Source of the DNA: Symplocastrum torsivum CPER-KK1
GTDB lineage: Bacteria > Cyanobacteriota > Cyanobacteriia > Cyanobacteriales > Coleofasciculaceae
Direction: 5' to 3'
Length of the DNA stretch: 64,000 bases
Assembly (NCBI GenBank): GCA_019358875.1
Contig: JAHHIF010000009.1
Span: 122,876-186,875, forward strand
The notes under the pieces were generated by a model that saw nothing but the letters and a program-made list of their open reading frames with translations, made no database searches and was not told the DNA's origin. Position numbers and translations under genes: made by a program. Below are positions 26,307-35,075 of the stretch, piece by piece (positions within the stretch are counted from its first letter, which is position 1; each line of letters opens with the position of its first letter).

Positions 26307-28995
26307 GCCAGAACGCAAGCATCCTTATAATTTTGGTCGCGTCTTTTTTCCCGAAAAGCCTAAGACACCTATCCCCAATAAAATATATTTTCAACCGCTT
26401 GGGAATCACGTCGGTAATGTTGTGCGGTTAGTCCGAGCTTGGAACCTTGATGACTTCCCAGGCGCAACAGTGTCAGACAGACAAGCATCTTTCAAACGAG
26501 TTTTGGAAGCTGCCAAAGTTCATGATATGGCAAAGCCTCAGACTTTTTCTATCAAGGTTGAAACTACCCCAAAACATGATCCAAAAGGAAAATTCAAGGA
26601 GTATATTTACTCCTTTAAAGGACATCGCTTTGAAGCTGTCACTTCCGATACTTGGGCGCAGTATTTAGCTAGAGGACACCATTACTTCTCTGTTGATGAT
26701 ATCAGCCGCGATTCCTACAATCTGAAGAAAGAGTCACAAGAATACGCTGATATCTTGGCTCAAGAGCCTCTTGCTTATGCCCGTGAACTTTACATATTGG
26801 AGATGTGCGATCAGATTGAGGCAGAGTTAGCTTGCCGAATTATCGGAGATGACGATCAGGCAGAATCTCGCGCTTTCATGGATTACACTACTGCAAATTC
26901 CGAGTTAGATAACCAAACTTACTTGATTGACCCGTGGCCTTTCAAAGACAACTCTATTCCCTTGTCGTTTGAATATTGGTCTATGCAGCTTAGTCAGGAA
27001 GATAAGGAGAGTTTGCAAAGCTGCATCAAGGCAGAGCAGGATTATAAGTTGGGAACGGCTTTGGATAAAATCGTTAAGAATTGGTGGCAGTTTCACAAAG
27101 GCAAGCCTGAAAAAGCAGAACCTAAGCCAGCTATCCTTAAACCCTATGAATCAGTTAATAATCTGAAACATTGGGATTGCCAAACTATATACAAGGCATT
27201 GGGCGGAGATAAGTTTATTCCTAACCCAATGCAAGAAGAAATGTTTGATGCGATCGCTCATAATAAGCATCCCACAATTTTACTCAAAGCTCCTACGGGT
27301 TCAGGAAAAACTGAATCTATTCTATTTCCGGCTTTAGCTCAGGGCTATCGTCTTTTTTTGCCGCTTCCTGCTCGCAGTTTGCTAGAAGACCAAAAAGAGC
27401 GGGTTGAGAGATACCTCAAGCAATTCTCGAAATTACAACCAGAACGTGAACTATCTCTCGTGGTTGATACGGGAGCGCAGATGTATCGTTGGGTATATCG
27501 CAACGGTGAGGAAATTAAACCTAGAATTAATCCCAGGCGTCATCTTTACAAGGGAGATGTGATTTTAACGACACTAGATAAGTTCCTTTATCGCTATTTT
27601 GCCTTTGGCGACTCGCACAAGTCCTTCGTTTTTCCTCTCAGAATTAACCAGAAAGAGACTTTAATCTGCTTTGATGAGGCTCATAGCTACGACGATATCT
27701 CATTTACTAACTTCCACAGCCTATTAAAGTCACTTTATGAAGCAGGGCGATCGCTTGTTTTGATGACGGCTACCATGCCGCAAGAACACATTGAGCGTTT
27801 TGATTATCTGGATATTATTGATTATATTGATGATACTGAAAATGCTGAGGAATTCTTCCAGTTTCAGCAGCAGGTTCTAAAGCAACCTCACGTAAATCAA
27901 AGAGAATTTGAATGGATTAGCAGTCTTAAGCGTGACAGAGAAAATCCGGAAGCTTTCCAAAATGAGTTTGCTCAAATCATTATTAAGGAATGGCAAGTAA
28001 AACCAAACCGCAGAATCATTGCTGTAGTTGAAACAGTCAAAGATGCCGCTGCAATTTATCAGCAGCTAAAATTTCAGTTTGGCATTAATAGTGAGAATGA
28101 CGAGAGATTCTTATTTCTCTATCATGGTAGAATTGCAGATCAAGTTAGACCCGATATTTACAAACAACTGCAAAAACGAGATGCAGGCAATCAATCTTAC
28201 ATCCTGATAACAACCAGTGCTATCGAAGTAGGCTGCGATTTAAATAGCGATGTACTGATTTCCCAGATTTGTCCGCCTGAAAATCTGGTTCAGAGAGCTG
28301 GACGCTGCAACCGTAAAGGAAATGTACCAGATGCAAAAATAATCCTAGTAGGTGATGATATTCCTGATTTTGCTAATACTCTTGATGAGGCTGCATTGCA
28401 GAAGTATCAAAATACGCTCCGAGATTTGGCAAGTTTTGAAACTGCAAAAATTTCAGAGTGTATCTCTGTTACTCAACAGGTAGATGATTATCGAGTTGTT
28501 GAACTATTTTCTATGCTCCATGAATATGTCTACCAAGCTAATCGAACTTGTCAGCATCTCCATAAACGTGGTTTGATTCCTACCAGAAGTTGGACTCCAT
28601 CAGTCAAGCTAGAATTCATTAGTCAAGAAACTCATAGCATCTCAGTGCCAATCGATAGGCTTTACACTGGCGAACAGTATGCAAATATTCATGCCTATGA
28701 AAAATGGTACGACAAGGAAAATACACGTTGGGATACAGAACACTTACTTAGATGGGGGTCAGCTTATGGAAAGGAAATCACTATCAGAATTCATCCAGAA
28801 AAAAAGGGGGTAGTTTATGATGTTTCTTTGCAATCATATTCCTATGATGAAGAACTAGGTTTTGTGGAGCTTCCTAGAATCTTCATAAAAAAGTGGGTTG
28901 ATGGTGCTGATGAAAAACTGTTGCATGTAGAAGGTAAACACAAAGCAATCGTAAGCTATACAAAATCTCTCAGCAAAGAAAGAGTAGATTACTAA
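26299..28995 (+). CDS. cas3: Cas3 with HD nuclease and SF2 helicase domains
   Basis: The 898-residue protein degrades target DNA after Cascade binding. Residues 30-200 form an HD nuclease with the expected metal ligands: His37, His75-Asp76 (KVHDMAKP), His109 (FKGHRFEA), His127-His128 and Asp171 (ILEMCDQIEAEL). The helicase follows: Walker A APTGSGKT at 331-338, DEAH at 459-462 (CFDEAHSYDD), an LMTATMP motif III and a late QRAGRCNRKG motif VI. In usual type I-D loci the HD is on Cas10d and Cas3 is helicase only, and cas3 precedes cas10d. Here both domain and gene order differ, with cas3 after csc1. About 45 bases of non-coding sequence and a new ribosome-binding site follow. Confidence 0.92.
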   Translation: MSKPERKHPYNFGRVFFPEKPKTPIPNKIYFQPLGNHVGNVVRLVRAWNLDDFPGATVSDRQASFKRVLEAAKVHDMAKPQTFSIKVETTPKHDPKGKFKEYIYSFKGHRFEAVTSDTWAQYLARGHHYFSVDDISRDSYNLKKESQEYADILAQEPLAYARELYILEMCDQIEAELACRIIGDDDQAESRAFMDYTTANSELDNQTYLIDPWPFKDNSIPLSFEYWSMQLSQEDKESLQSCIKAEQDYKLGTALDKIVKNWWQFHKGKPEKAEPKPAILKPYESVNNLKHWDCQTIYKALGGDKFIPNPMQEEMFDAIAHNKHPTILLKAPTGSGKTESILFPALAQGYRLFLPLPARSLLEDQKERVERYLKQFSKLQPERELSLVVDTGAQMYRWVYRNGEEIKPRINPRRHLYKGDVILTTLDKFLYRYFAFGDSHKSFVFPLRINQKETLICFDEAHSYDDISFTNFHSLLKSLYEAGRSLVLMTATMPQEHIERFDYLDIIDYIDDTENAEEFFQFQQQVLKQPHVNQREFEWISSLKRDRENPEAFQNEFAQIIIKEWQVKPNRRIIAVVETVKDAAAIYQQLKFQFGINSENDERFLFLYHGRIADQVRPDIYKQLQKRDAGNQSYILITTSAIEVGCDLNSDVLISQICPPENLVQRAGRCNRKGNVPDAKIILVGDDIPDFANTLDEAALQKYQNTLRDLASFETAKISECISVTQQVDDYRVVELFSMLHEYVYQANRTCQHLHKRGLIPTRSWTPSVKLEFISQETHSISVPIDRLYTGEQYANIHAYEKWYDKENTRWDTEHLLRWGSAYGKEITIRIHPEKKGVVYDVSLQSYSYDEELGFVELPRIFIKKWVDGADEKLLHVEGKHKAIVSYTKSLSKERVDY

Positions 28996-29069
28996 GCACA
29001 ACAAATGGTAACAACCGTTAGAAAGTAAGTGATAGTCTAGGCGATCGCATCTACCCAGGAAACTCAACA

Positions 29070-29336
29070 ATGACCATTAAAGAACTAATCGAAGCACTCT
29101 CTAAATTTGACTCAGACACACCTGTAGTTGTGGGTGGCTACGAAGGCGGCTACAACGATGTCACTATCGTGAAAGCCGAATCCATTCAACTTAATGTCAA
29201 TAAACAGCACTACTATGGCGCACATGGTCGCACTGATGAGCAGTACGAACCTGTTCCTAGTGTGCCATTTGTAGAAGTTGTTTACCTTGGTGGCTTCAAC
29301 CCCGTTGCAGATGAGTCATACCTGTCTTATCGCTAA
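29070..29336 (+). CDS. Small conserved hypothetical protein inside the cas operon
   Basis: An 88-residue soluble protein (MTIKELIEALSKFDSDTPVV, then a glycine-rich GGYEGGYNDV). The layout resembles small hypothetical proteins found in bacteria and phages, with no assigned function. It has an AGGAA ribosome-binding site shortly upstream of the ATG. It stands 74 bases after cas3 and 39 bases before the next accessory gene, in the same direction as the cas genes. A role in the CRISPR system is not shown; it could be cargo or an accessory. Confidence 0.7.
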   Translation: MTIKELIEALSKFDSDTPVVVGGYEGGYNDVTIVKAESIQLNVNKQHYYGAHGRTDEQYEPVPSVPFVEVVYLGGFNPVADESYLSYR

Positions 29337-29375
29337 ACTTCCCCAGTGGAATCTAGAGATTAGGAGTCATGCACT

Positions 29376-29987
29376 ATGGCAAAAGCACTCGATCTGAATC
29401 AATCCTATACCGCAAGCAAAATCTTTGAACTCAAAATAGAAGTAGACGAACTGGTTGCTGAATTTGGCTACTCCCTAACTCGTAAAAGGTTGAACTTGCC
29501 CCAGTACTCTGGAGAACTCGATCGCCTTTCAGAACTGAGAGAACGAATTGAGGAAGTTTTGCCCTACGTCAACTTAGCAAATGAAGCAAGCCGTCGAGAA
29601 ATTCTCATTGCTCCGGTTGTACTCGATTTAGTTCACTACACCCATGCCCAGCTAAAAATTGAGTATCCAATTAAAGTAACAGAGCCGCTTCAGGGATGTT
29701 TTGATTACTTGCTTAGGACTCAGACGAGATTACTAGTTATTAAAGCAAAACAGGAATATCTGACCAATAGCTTTACCCAATTAGCAGCAGACCTGATTGC
29801 TTTAGATCTGTGGACAGATTCAACACAACAGCCAGAAATCATGGGAGCTGTCACAACTGGAACCCTTTGGCAGTTTGGGGTTTTACATCGCGCAAAGAAA
29901 CAAATTGACCAGGGTTTCAATAGCTATCGGGTGACAGAAGACTTAGAACCACTCATGCGTATTCTTGTAAATGCTTTGTTGATTTAG
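29376..29987 (+). CDS. Accessory cas-operon protein, possibly degenerate PD-(D/E)XK fold
   Basis: A 203-residue protein with a good AGGAG ribosome-binding site. Residues 70-140 follow the pattern of a cyanobacterial PD-(D/E)XK-like family: EASRREILIAP, then GCFDYLL (Gly107, Asp110), then LLVIKAKQ and a downstream Gln135. In an active nuclease the pattern would be D...ExK; here the glutamate position is Lys123, so Asp110 and Lys125 remain but the acidic partner is lost. That suggests a non-catalytic or altered protein. The fold is my inference from motif spacing. It lies between cas3 and cas6. Confidence 0.65.
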   Translation: MAKALDLNQSYTASKIFELKIEVDELVAEFGYSLTRKRLNLPQYSGELDRLSELRERIEEVLPYVNLANEASRREILIAPVVLDLVHYTHAQLKIEYPIKVTEPLQGCFDYLLRTQTRLLVIKAKQEYLTNSFTQLAADLIALDLWTDSTQQPEIMGAVTTGTLWQFGVLHRAKKQIDQGFNSYRVTEDLEPLMRILVNALLI

Positions 29988-30052
29988 TCAACATTCAGTT
30001 TGCACATCAATTTACAGCACCATCCTAGTATCGTTTTCGGGATGTATGAGCA

Positions 30053-30874
30053 ATGCCACATAGCTTAGTCCTTAATCTCATTCCTGCCTCACCCATCTAC
30101 CCCCAGTTCCTCACGGGACGCCATCTACACGCCCTCTTTCTCAACCTTGTAAGCTACGTCGATCGCAAATTAGGCGATCGCCTTCACGAGCAAAAAGAGC
30201 AAAAAGCCTTTACTCTCAGCCCCCTTCAGATTGCCAAGCGTCCGACTCGTGACCCGATTTTACAGTGGCAACACAACCAACCGATTCCTGCTGGTATGCC
30301 TTGCTGGTGGCGCATTTCTCTGCTTGATGATGCCTTATTTGGTCACCTAAATCAACTTTGGCTCAACCTCAATCCTCAACACCCTTGGCATCTCGGTTCT
30401 GCTGATTTGCAGATTACTAGTCTCCTGGGTACGCCTCAATCCACTCAGCCTTGGGCAAACTTTTGCACCTATGCCCAACTCTACGAACAGGCTTCCCAAT
30501 GCGATCGCCAAATTGAATTTTCCTTCTGTACACCGACTGCCTTTCGGCAAAGCCAACATGACTCAGCCCTCCCTACACGAGAGAGTGTCTTTAACAGTCT
30601 ACTCAATCGCTGGAATCAATACAGCGGAATTGAGCTACCCAAAACCCTAATCGAACAGCCCCTCTTTCCCAGCTTCTTCGATATTCGCACCGAAATGGTA
30701 GCCGACCAACGTAGCAAATTCATTGGCTGTGTGGGAGTTATAAACTTTCGCCTCTTAGGAGACGTTGAACCCCTGGTTATCAAGCAAATCAACGCCCTTG
30801 CTGACTTTGCTCTCTACTGTGGTGTCGGTAGAAAGACACCGATGGGGATGGGCATGGTGCGGCGATTGAGTTAG
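30053..30874 (+). CDS. cas6: CRISPR RNA endoribonuclease Cas6 (type I-D)
   Basis: The 273-residue protein would cut the pre-crRNA at the base of the repeat stem. The RAMP glycine-rich loop is clear at the C-terminus (YCGVGRKTPMGMGMVRR). The N-terminal half has FLTGRHLHALFLNLVSYVD; its histidines are candidates for the active site. Length is normal for Cas6. The gene continues the cas operon, 65 bases after the accessory gene and 82 bases before cas4. Confidence 0.9.
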   Translation: MPHSLVLNLIPASPIYPQFLTGRHLHALFLNLVSYVDRKLGDRLHEQKEQKAFTLSPLQIAKRPTRDPILQWQHNQPIPAGMPCWWRISLLDDALFGHLNQLWLNLNPQHPWHLGSADLQITSLLGTPQSTQPWANFCTYAQLYEQASQCDRQIEFSFCTPTAFRQSQHDSALPTRESVFNSLLNRWNQYSGIELPKTLIEQPLFPSFFDIRTEMVADQRSKFIGCVGVINFRLLGDVEPLVIKQINALADFALYCGVGRKTPMGMGMVRRLS

Positions 30875-30956
30875 TCTTCATCGCCCTTCATCTTACCCAA
30901 TCCAAATTCCCATAACAGTAATTATCGGTAGTTTAGCCGAAAAATTACTCTGCTCA

Positions 30957-31586
30957 ATGTTCAAAACTCCGTGCGTCTCCTCTAACAAATCCATGAATGA
31001 CACTGACTACATTCCTATCGCCGCCGTGAATCAATACGCCTACTGTCCTCATCGCTGCTGGCGGATGTTCTGTGCCGGAGAGTTTACTGACAACCAGTAC
31101 ACCATTGAAGGTACCGGACTGCACGATCGCGTACACACTGTTGGCGAAGGACACCGGGAAGAAACCTGGCAAGTTCGAGCAATTTGGCTCAAATCAGAGC
31201 GTTACAAGCTCATCGGTAAATCTGATTTAATCGAATCCACCGATGGACAGATTTATCCAGTTGAATACAAACGAGGGCGACGAGGCGAATGGGACAATGA
31301 TGAACTGCAAGTCTGTGCCCAAGCCTTATGCCTTGAGGAAATGAGTGGGAAAACTATCAATCAAGGCTATATCTACTATGCCCACTCTCATCAACGCCAG
31401 CCCGTCGAGATGACGATCGCATTACGAGAAAGTACACTTGCCACCATCCAAGCAGTGACAACTTTATTGAACACGAGTCTTGTCCCTAGCGCTGTTTACA
31501 GCAAACGTTGCTCTGGATGCAGTCTTTACACCCAATGCTTACCCCAGGCTGTCGATAAAGTAGGACGTTACCAGGAAGCTTACTAG
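30957..31586 (+). CDS. cas4: Cas4 Fe-S cluster exonuclease, spacer acquisition
   Basis: Cas4 works with Cas1-Cas2 to trim prespacers and select PAMs. The 209-residue protein has the RecB-type nuclease residues GKSD, VEYKRG and the QVCAQALCLEE (QxxxY-like) helix, and four Fe-S cysteines: one in YCPHRC near residue 30 and three in CSGCSLYTQC near the C-terminus. Starts at 30957 or the internal ATG at 30993 (MNDTDYIPIAAV) are both possible; the latter fits the family N-terminus better. The TAG stop at 31584-31586 lies within the terminal inverted repeat of a MITE-like element that separates it from cas1. Confidence 0.9.
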   Translation: MFKTPCVSSNKSMNDTDYIPIAAVNQYAYCPHRCWRMFCAGEFTDNQYTIEGTGLHDRVHTVGEGHREETWQVRAIWLKSERYKLIGKSDLIESTDGQIYPVEYKRGRRGEWDNDELQVCAQALCLEEMSGKTINQGYIYYAHSHQRQPVEMTIALRESTLATIQAVTTLLNTSLVPSAVYSKRCSGCSLYTQCLPQAVDKVGRYQEAY

Positions 31587-31709
31587 AAGGTGTTTTCAAA
31601 CCCTTCGATCCCCCCCAGCTCCTCACTAAAGCTCCGGCCTTAAAAAGGGGGATTTAGGGGGATCTGCACTACATAAACGAAGCTAACAAAGTTTGAAAAC
31701 ACGCCCTAG
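31583..31709. mobile_element. MITE-like element between cas4 and cas1 (copy 1)
   Basis: A 127-bp element has 19-bp imperfect terminal inverted repeats: CTAGAAGGTGTTTTCAAAC on the left and, reading inwards on the other strand, CTAGGGCGTGTTTTCAAAC. Inside are a second pair of arms (GATCCCCCC and GGGGGATC) and the tract AAAAAGGGGG. CTAG at each end may be a target duplication or part of the repeat. It encodes no protein. A second copy lies at 34931-35075. Confidence 0.75.
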
Positions 31710-31806
31710 GGGGCAAAATGCAGGATTTGCAAGTTAAAAGCGAGGATTCAGAATTCGCTAAAGCGAGAAGTTTGCAAACATACCCCAACTCACTAAGGAG
31801 TAAATC

Positions 31807-32811
31807 ATGGGAACCGTTTATGTTACCCAAGACGATGCCTTTATTGGCAAGACTGATGAACGTTTGTGTGTGAAAGCCAATCAACAAAAGCTTTTGGATG
31901 TACCTCTCATTAAAGTCGATGGCATTGTGGTGTTGGGACGGGCGACTGTTTCCCCAGCCGTCGTGATGGAACTACTAGAACGCCACATTCCTTTGAGTTT
32001 TCTTACAGGAACAGGACGCTATTTAGGTCGTTTGGAGCCAGAAATGACGAAAAATATCTTTGTTCGTAGAGCGCAGTGGCAAGCAGATGGAGAATCTGAA
32101 CAGGCAGTGCATTTGGTCAGAAGTTTTGTCAGAGGTAAGCTGAAAAACTATCGTAATATACTGCTGCGTCGAGAGCGGGAATGTCCTGAAGTGAGTCTGC
32201 AATCGGGTATTACTCGGTTAGAGCAAGCACTTGCACCACTGGAGACGACAGCAACAATTAATTCACTGCGAGGTTTAGAAGGCGCAGGCAGCGCTGCCTA
32301 TTTTGGTAGCTTCAATCAGCTTATCAAAGGCTCAGAGTTTCAGTTTGAAGCCAGACGTCGCCGTCCGCCAACTGATCCAGTGAATGCTTTACTCAGCTTA
32401 GGCTATTCGTTGCTTCGTCACGATCTTCAGTCTGCTGTGAATATCGTTGGCTTTGACCCTTATCTAGGTTATCTACACTTTGAACGGTATGGTCGTCCTT
32501 CGCTAGCGTTGGACTTGATGGAAGAGTTTCGCCCTTTGGTTGTAGATGCGATCGCATTAGCTGCACTGAATAAGCGATCGCTTTCTCCCACTGACTTTAC
32601 AACGGAACCAATCTCTGGGGCTGTTTCTTTGACTAAGGAAGGACTTCATACTTTTCTGCGACTGTATGAGCAGAAAAAACAGTCAAAATTCAAGCATCCT
32701 GTACTTGGTCGTCAGTGTACCTACCAGGAAGCATTTGAGATTCAATCGAGACTCTTGGCGAAGTATCTGATGGGCGAAACCAAGAAATATCCCCCTCTGG
32801 TTCTCAAGTAG
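31807..32811 (+). CDS. cas1: Cas1 integrase
   Basis: The 334-residue metal-dependent integrase inserts new spacers together with Cas2. The N-terminal beta domain (MGTVYVTQDDAFIGKTDERL) and the helical catalytic domain are both present. The conserved residues are in LRGLEGAGSAAYFGSF (Glu), the YLHFERYGRPSLALDLMEEFRP stretch (His and Asp) and its neighbourhood. AAGGAG at 31795-31800 lies 6 bases before the ATG, so translation can restart after the MITE-like insertion. Cas2 follows directly. Confidence 0.95.
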   Translation: MGTVYVTQDDAFIGKTDERLCVKANQQKLLDVPLIKVDGIVVLGRATVSPAVVMELLERHIPLSFLTGTGRYLGRLEPEMTKNIFVRRAQWQADGESEQAVHLVRSFVRGKLKNYRNILLRRERECPEVSLQSGITRLEQALAPLETTATINSLRGLEGAGSAAYFGSFNQLIKGSEFQFEARRRRPPTDPVNALLSLGYSLLRHDLQSAVNIVGFDPYLGYLHFERYGRPSLALDLMEEFRPLVVDAIALAALNKRSLSPTDFTTEPISGAVSLTKEGLHTFLRLYEQKKQSKFKHPVLGRQCTYQEAFEIQSRLLAKYLMGETKKYPPLVLK

Positions 32812-32831
32812 AAGTGAGGTTAATAGCACTG

Positions 32832-33116
32832 ATGTATGTTGTCATTAGCTACGATATTTCAGAGGACAAGCGCCGAACTAAGATTCACTCACTGCTTAAG
32901 TCTTATGGTCAGTGGATGCAGTTCAGTGTGTTTGAGTGCGACCTAACCGAGACTCAGTATGCCAAGTTACGAGTGCGCCTGAGTAAGTTGATCAAACCTG
33001 AGCAAGATAGCATCCGCTTTTACTTTCTCTGTTGCGGTTGTCAGAGAAAGGTTGAAAGAATTGGTGGTGAGCCACCTCGTGATGACACGATTTTCTTTGC
33101 TGATGGTGGGGGCTAG
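32832..33116 (+). CDS. cas2: Cas2
   Basis: A small ferredoxin-fold protein that bridges two Cas1 dimers during spacer integration. The start at ATG 32832 gives the family-typical MYVVISYDISEDKRRTKIH and 94 residues; a longer frame starts at GTG 32814, 2 bases after the cas1 stop, but would add seven atypical residues. GAGG at 32816-32819 is 12 bases upstream. The C-terminal IERIGG-type strand (KVERIGGEPP) is present. It is the last cas gene before the CRISPR leader. Confidence 0.92.
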   Translation: MYVVISYDISEDKRRTKIHSLLKSYGQWMQFSVFECDLTETQYAKLRVRLSKLIKPEQDSIRFYFLCCGCQRKVERIGGEPPRDDTIFFADGGG

Positions 33117-33382
33117 CGATGTAGGTGCGTTGTGCGCGGAGGGGTAGGTGTTTAGATGGAGCGTAAGCAAAAAATGGCTGAACTTCCTTGTCGAAAAGGG
33201 TTTAAATGCGATCGCTCCTCTAACACCATCCGCGCAACTTGTTTTTTGCTTTAATAGCAATGGTTTCAGCTTATGAACTCTCAGAATTTACTGGCTAGTC
33301 ATGGCTTTCAGTGTTAGGATAATTGCAACTCGCGCAACTGCACCTCGAAAACTAAATACAGTAAGCTTTTCTGGTGCCTGCG
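33117..33382 (+). promoter_or_regulatory. CRISPR leader
   Basis: This 266-base non-coding stretch between cas2 and the first repeat is the expected leader for transcription and spacer integration. It contains an interrupted dyad (GTTGTGCGCGG near 33130 and CCGCGCAAC near 33230) and AT-rich sequence close to the array. The leader side is set by the degenerate repeat at the opposite end. Confidence 0.6.
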
Positions 33383-33784
33383 GTTCCAACCACTATGAAT
33401 CCCTATCAGGGATTGAAACTACCCTGGCAAGCCGCAATCCTGACGTGAAGTAAGGTTCCAACCACTATGAATCCCTATCAGGGATTGAAACCTCAAGTAC
33501 TGAAGCTCAAGAGCCAGAATAAGCACGAGTTCCAACCACTATGAATCCCTATCAGGGATTGAAACCCAGTATCGCCGCTGACTTGGAAACTGAGGTTTGG
33601 TTCCAACCACTATGAATCCCTATCAGGGATTGAAACGGGAACTCCTCAAACCTTTCGATGCGGTAGCAGAACCGGTTCCAACCACTATGAATCCCTATCA
33701 GGGATTGAAACGGAAGCCGCTCACGAAGAAGGCACAATATCTGAAGAGTTCCAACCAACATGAACCCTACCAGCAACTCAAAGG
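33383..33784 (+). CRISPR. CRISPR array, five spacers
   Basis: Five identical 37-base repeats start at 33383, 33455, 33529, 33600 and 33675; each begins GTTCCAACCACT and ends AGGGATTGAAAC. A sixth, degenerate repeat at 33748-33784 begins GTTCCAACCAACATGAACCC and marks the distal end. Spacers are 35, 37, 34, 38 and 36 bases. Each repeat contains a perfect 7-bp stem, AATCCCT and AGGGATT, around a 3-base loop, suited to Cas6 cutting. The array is transcribed away from cas2. It is short for such a complete locus. Confidence 0.97.
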
Positions 33785-33862
33785 CAGAAATGAGTAACAG
33801 GGGTAAACTGAGAATGATAAGCTAACAAATGCATTTAAAAACTATCTAGGGTAAAGATTTAG

Positions 33863-34927
33863 ATGACTGGCTCAACCCAGGTTCCGTATCTATTACGGGC
33901 AGCCCGTGGCGAAGTATTAGACCGTCCGCCCGTATGGATGATGCGGCAAGCAGGGCGTTATATGAAAGCTTATCGGGATTTACGGGATAAATATCCTTCA
34001 TTTCGCGATCGCTCCGAACGACCAGATGTTGCAATTGAAATCTCGCTGCAACCTTGGAAAGCATTTCAGCCAGATGGGGTGATTTTGTTTTCCGACATTG
34101 TGACACCGCTACCTGCCCTAGGCATTGAGATGGATATTGCGGAAGGCAAAGGACCAATCATTGAGTCACCTATCCGCACCCAAGAACAAGTTGATCAACT
34201 GCACCCCTTAGAACCCCAAGAATCTCTTCCCTTTATCCAGGAAATTCTCAAGGCATTACGGCAGGAAGTTGGCAACCAATCAACTGTACTAGGCTTTGTT
34301 GGTGCGCCTTGGACACTAGCGGCGTATGCAGTTGAGGGTAAGGGTTCCAAAACCTATTCGGTGATTAAAGGCATGGCGTTCTCAGAACCCGCCATACTCC
34401 ATCAACTTCTTGGGAAACTAGCCGATGCGATCGCAGTTTACGTCCGCTATCAAATCGACAGTGGTGCCCAAGTTGTCCAAATGTTTGACTCCTGGGCAGG
34501 TCAACTCAGTCCTCAAGACTATGAAACTTTTGCCCTACCTTATCAGCAGCGAGTTGTCAAGCAAGTTAAGGAAACGCATCCAGATACACCTCTCATTCTG
34601 CTGGTGAGTGGCAGTGCAGGTGTGCTAGAACGGATGGCGCACTCTGGTGTAGATATCGTCAGTTTAGACTGGACGGTTGATATGGCAGAGGCGAGACAGC
34701 GATTGGGTTGGGATGTGAAAGTGCAGGGAAATATGGACCCTGGTGTGCTATTTGGCTCACAGGAGTTTATCCGCGATCGCATTCTCGATACCATTCGTAA
34801 AGCAGGAAACCGAGGACATATCTTTAATCTCGGTCATGGCGTTTTACCAGGAACTCCGGAAGACAATGTGCGGTTCTTCTTTGAAACAGCTAAGCAAGCT
34901 GACAAATTACTAACCGTTCATGCCTAA
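33863..34927 (+). CDS. hemE: Uroporphyrinogen decarboxylase
   Basis: HemE removes four carboxyl groups from uroporphyrinogen III to give coproporphyrinogen III, on the shared path to haem and chlorophyll. The 354-residue protein has the signature [26 protein letters not shown] at residues 22-47 (substrate-binding Arg residues), the [12 protein letters not shown] segment, and the C-terminal [16 protein letters not shown]. Length and motifs are complete. It stands about 80 bases beyond the CRISPR array and is followed immediately by a MITE-like element. Confidence 0.97.
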   Translation: MTGSTQVPYLLRAARGEVLDRPPVWMMRQAGRYMKAYRDLRDKYPSFRDRSERPDVAIEISLQPWKAFQPDGVILFSDIVTPLPALGIEMDIAEGKGPIIESPIRTQEQVDQLHPLEPQESLPFIQEILKALRQEVGNQSTVLGFVGAPWTLAAYAVEGKGSKTYSVIKGMAFSEPAILHQLLGKLADAIAVYVRYQIDSGAQVVQMFDSWAGQLSPQDYETFALPYQQRVVKQVKETHPDTPLILLVSGSAGVLERMAHSGVDIVSLDWTVDMAEARQRLGWDVKVQGNMDPGVLFGSQEFIRDRILDTIRKAGNRGHIFNLGHGVLPGTPEDNVRFFFETAKQADKLLTVHA

Positions 34928-34930
34928 TCC

Positions 34931-35075
34931 CTAGGGGGTGTTTTCAAAGTATTTGTTATTGCACTCAAAGCAAGGAAGATCCCCCTCGCATCCCCCTTAA
35001 AAAGGGGGACTTTGAGCAGATTCTCCCCCTTTTTTAAGGGGGGCTGGGGGGGATCTGAAGGTTTAAAGACACCCT
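34931..35075. mobile_element. MITE-like element downstream of hemE (copy 2)
   Basis: A 145-bp relative of the element at 31583-31709. The outer arms are CTAGGGGGTGTTTTCAAAG and, read from the other strand, TTAGGGTGTCTTTAAACC. Inner arms GATCCCCCT and GGGGGGATC enclose C-tract/G-tract pairs such as CCCCCTTAAAAAGGGGG. It begins 3 bases after the hemE stop, where its hairpins could also serve as a terminator. No coding capacity. Confidence 0.7.

Noticed and set aside
20981..33784. CRISPR-guided transposon of type I-D
   Set aside because: Cas10d lacking HD recalls such elements, but an intact HD-helicase Cas3 and adaptation genes are present and no tnsB, tnsC or tniQ gene is seen.
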